In this document: one piece after another, positions 6,665-7,877 of the stretch
How the letters are laid out: each line of letters starts with the position of its first letter
How positions within the stretch are numbered: the first letter of the stretch is position 1
NCBI GenBank assembly: GCA_013140405.1
Contig: JABFSV010000334.1
Location: 1 to 7,877, forward strand
Length of the DNA stretch: 7,877 bases
Source: Methyloglobulus sp.
GTDB taxonomy: Bacteria > Pseudomonadota > Gammaproteobacteria > Methylococcales > Methylomonadaceae
Direction of reading: 5' to 3'
Program-made: the position numbers and the translations under genes
Notes under the pieces: model-generated
What the model saw: the letters and a program-made list of their open reading frames with translations, nothing else
What the model was told of the DNA's origin: nothing
Database searches by the model: none

Positions 6665-7594
6665 TCATCCCAAAAACGCCCGTATCCCAGCAATCCCCTG
6701 CGCTCCAGCCCGCTGCGCCAGAAGTAAATCAGATCCAGTCAATCCACCCAAAGCATAAACGGGTAGATTACTATTAGCAACCAACTCAGCAAATTGATCC
6801 CAACCCAAAACCTCAGCATCGGGATGTGTTGGAGTCGGCAACACCGGAGCTAATACCACAAAATCGACCCCTATTTTTTGGGCATGGTATAGCTCGTCAC
6901 CATTATGGCAGGATGCAGCCACCCAGCGTTTATTTACAGGCCGTTGCTCACAAGCCAGCAAATCCGCACTGGTTAAATGAAGCCCATCAACTTCAAAATC
7001 TTCGGCATTTTTAACCGAAGAATTCAACAACAACCAAGCATTATGGGCTTTACACAAAGGAAAGGCTTGCTCAAGAAACGCTTTTACCTCTGCAATGGAC
7101 AAGGTTTTTAACCGTGCCTGGATCAACTTAATGCCTTTATCAAGCACTTTCATTAAGTTAACTAGCAAAAGCGCGGGATCGGCATCATCCAGAATCGCGT
7201 AATAGTGTGGTAATCGAACAGCAGCAATAATCGGACGGTTGGCGGCTGGAAAATCGTATTTGGTCAAATCATCAGGATTCACCCACAAAAATGGTTGTCC
7301 TTCGCAGCTTTTTACCTCACCGTCAAAACGCTCAACTGACAATACGTGGAGTTGCACGGCTAAATCAGGGTATTGATGGTTGATGGTGATTAGCGGCGTT
7401 GTCGCTTGGACGGTTATATCCAGTTCTTCCTTGAGTTCCCGCGCCAAGGCTTGTTCAACGGTTTCTGTCGCTTCAATTTTGCCACCAGGGAATTCCCATA
7501 AGCCGCCTTGGTGTAGCTTATTGTTCCTTAAGGAGATTAAGATTTGTCCTGATGGATTTTTGACAACGCCGACGGCGACTTGCAGAAGGTTCAT
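6665..7594 (-). CDS. Nudix hydrolase (MutT type) fused to a ThiE-like domain
   Basis: A 309-residue two-domain cytoplasmic protein. Residues 1 to about 128 are a MutT-like Nudix hydrolase. The Nudix box runs from G38 to I60, with R52, E53, E56 and E57 in place and D59 where glycine is usual. The preceding GGLWEFPGG matches MutT, so 8-oxo-dGTP clean-up is the likely role. Residues from about 129 form a thiamine-phosphate-synthase-like TIM barrel: Q159, R161 and K163 (from the QLREK motif), DGLHL (203-207), PTPTHPDAEVLG (253-264) and ALGGL (281-285). The usual NDR motif is NSS here (191-193), so normal TMP synthase activity is doubtful. This fusion is known in gammaproteobacteria such as Pseudomonas. 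The start at 7594 fits the Nudix N-terminus; an in-frame ATG at 7645 would add 17 unrelated residues. No strong ribosome site is seen for either. Confidence 0.9.
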   Translation of the reverse strand: MNLLQVAVGVVKNPSGQILISLRNNKLHQGGLWEFPGGKIEATETVEQALARELKEELDITVQATTPLITINHQYPDLAVQLHVLSVERFDGEVKSCEGQPFLWVNPDDLTKYDFPAANRPIIAAVRLPHYYAILDDADPALLLVNLMKVLDKGIKLIQARLKTLSIAEVKAFLEQAFPLCKAHNAWLLLNSSVKNAEDFEVDGLHLTSADLLACEQRPVNKRWVAASCHNGDELYHAQKIGVDFVVLAPVLPTPTHPDAEVLGWDQFAELVANSNLPVYALGGLTGSDLLLAQRAGAQGIAGIRAFLG

Positions 7595-7802
7595 GCTATT
7601 TGATTTTGTCGCGCTAAAGGTCACGGGAAGGTTATTACACCGCATGGACGCAGGTCAACATATCGGGTGGTTGCCGAAATGAGCTAGGCATACGACATCT
7701 CTGTCCTTATTAGTTCGTCGTAATCCACCCTGCTATATTGGGTAAGGATCTGAAAACCATCAATCTAGCCGCAGTGTTCTTCTAATTAAGATTTGGCAAT
7801 AA
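7595..7802. other. 208-bp intergenic region upstream of the Nudix gene
   Basis: No gene supported. It should contain the Nudix gene promoter, but I cannot pick reliable boxes. Two fragments look repeat-like. One is a 13-base match (7670-7682) to the palindrome region at 6444-6456. The other is a stretch reading GGGTGGATTACGACG on the minus strand (7716-7730), with only ATTA/TAAT (7709-7712 and 7721-7724) symmetric, which may be a decayed palindromic repeat. Confidence 0.4.
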
Positions 7803-7877
7803 TCATTTACCTACTGAGAGCTTTAACTTTTCTTGCAACTCTGTCACTTTGTCTTCCAATTTGTTACAACGAGCCAT
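7803..7877 (-). CDS. C-terminal end of an unidentified protein (partial)
   Basis: A reading frame enters from the right edge and ends in TGA at 7803-7805, giving 24 residues. The visible part is charged and heptad-like (LEDKVTELQEKLKL), consistent with the coiled-coil end of a protein. The last codon in the window is ATG at 7875-7877. This may be the real start of a tiny ORF or, more likely, an internal methionine. The family cannot be named from so little. No clear terminator follows. Confidence 0.4.
   Translation of the reverse strand: MARCNKLEDKVTELQEKLKLSVGK

Noticed and set aside
1..7877. CRISPR array, rRNA or transposase gene
   Set aside because: No regularly spaced direct repeats, no rRNA sequence and no transposase-like protein were seen on either strand.

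Overview
The window looks like chromosome from a gammaproteobacterium of moderate G+C content. Paired fabA and fabB, a Slt70-type lytic transglycosylase, TtcA and a Nudix/ThiE-like fusion together point to that class. A methylotroph-like (Methylococcales) or related aquatic lineage is my guess, based only on the general look of the proteins. Every gene I can support lies on the minus strand, so transcription runs from high to low coordinates.

Layout in transcription order. 7803-7877 is the last 24 codons of an unidentified protein whose main part lies outside the window. 6665-7594 is a MutT-type Nudix hydrolase fused to a thiamine-phosphate-synthase-like domain. 6373-6664 is intergenic and rich in short palindromes. 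4462-6372 is slt, an exported peptidoglycan lytic transglycosylase. 3849-4364 and 2620-3840 are fabA and fabB, a tight operon (8 bp gap) for the anaerobic route to unsaturated fatty acids. 2307-2591 and 2063-2323 are brnT and brnA, a type II toxin-antitoxin pair 28 bp after fabB. 1606-1941 and 1159-1599 are an unrecognised lipoprotein and an unrecognised multi-pass membrane protein, 6 bp apart. 197-1057 is ttcA, for tRNA 2-thiocytidine synthesis. 1-73 is tRNA-Ser(UGA), cut by the window edge.

The stretch between fabB and ttcA (about 1058-2619) looks accessory: a toxin-antitoxin pair, two genes of unknown function, and two copies of a double-hairpin repeat (1067-1143 and 1975-2048). The copies share the same orientation and layout (hairpin, AT-rich spacer, hairpin) and can be aligned base by base, although they have diverged. 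They bracket exactly the lipoprotein/membrane-protein pair, and the copy at 1067-1143 ends 9 bp before the ttcA start codon. This is the most interesting structure in the window. I see no transposase, integrase or CRISPR array. The core genes are ordinary, with intact catalytic residues, except for the ThiE-like half of the fusion, where some expected residues are missing.
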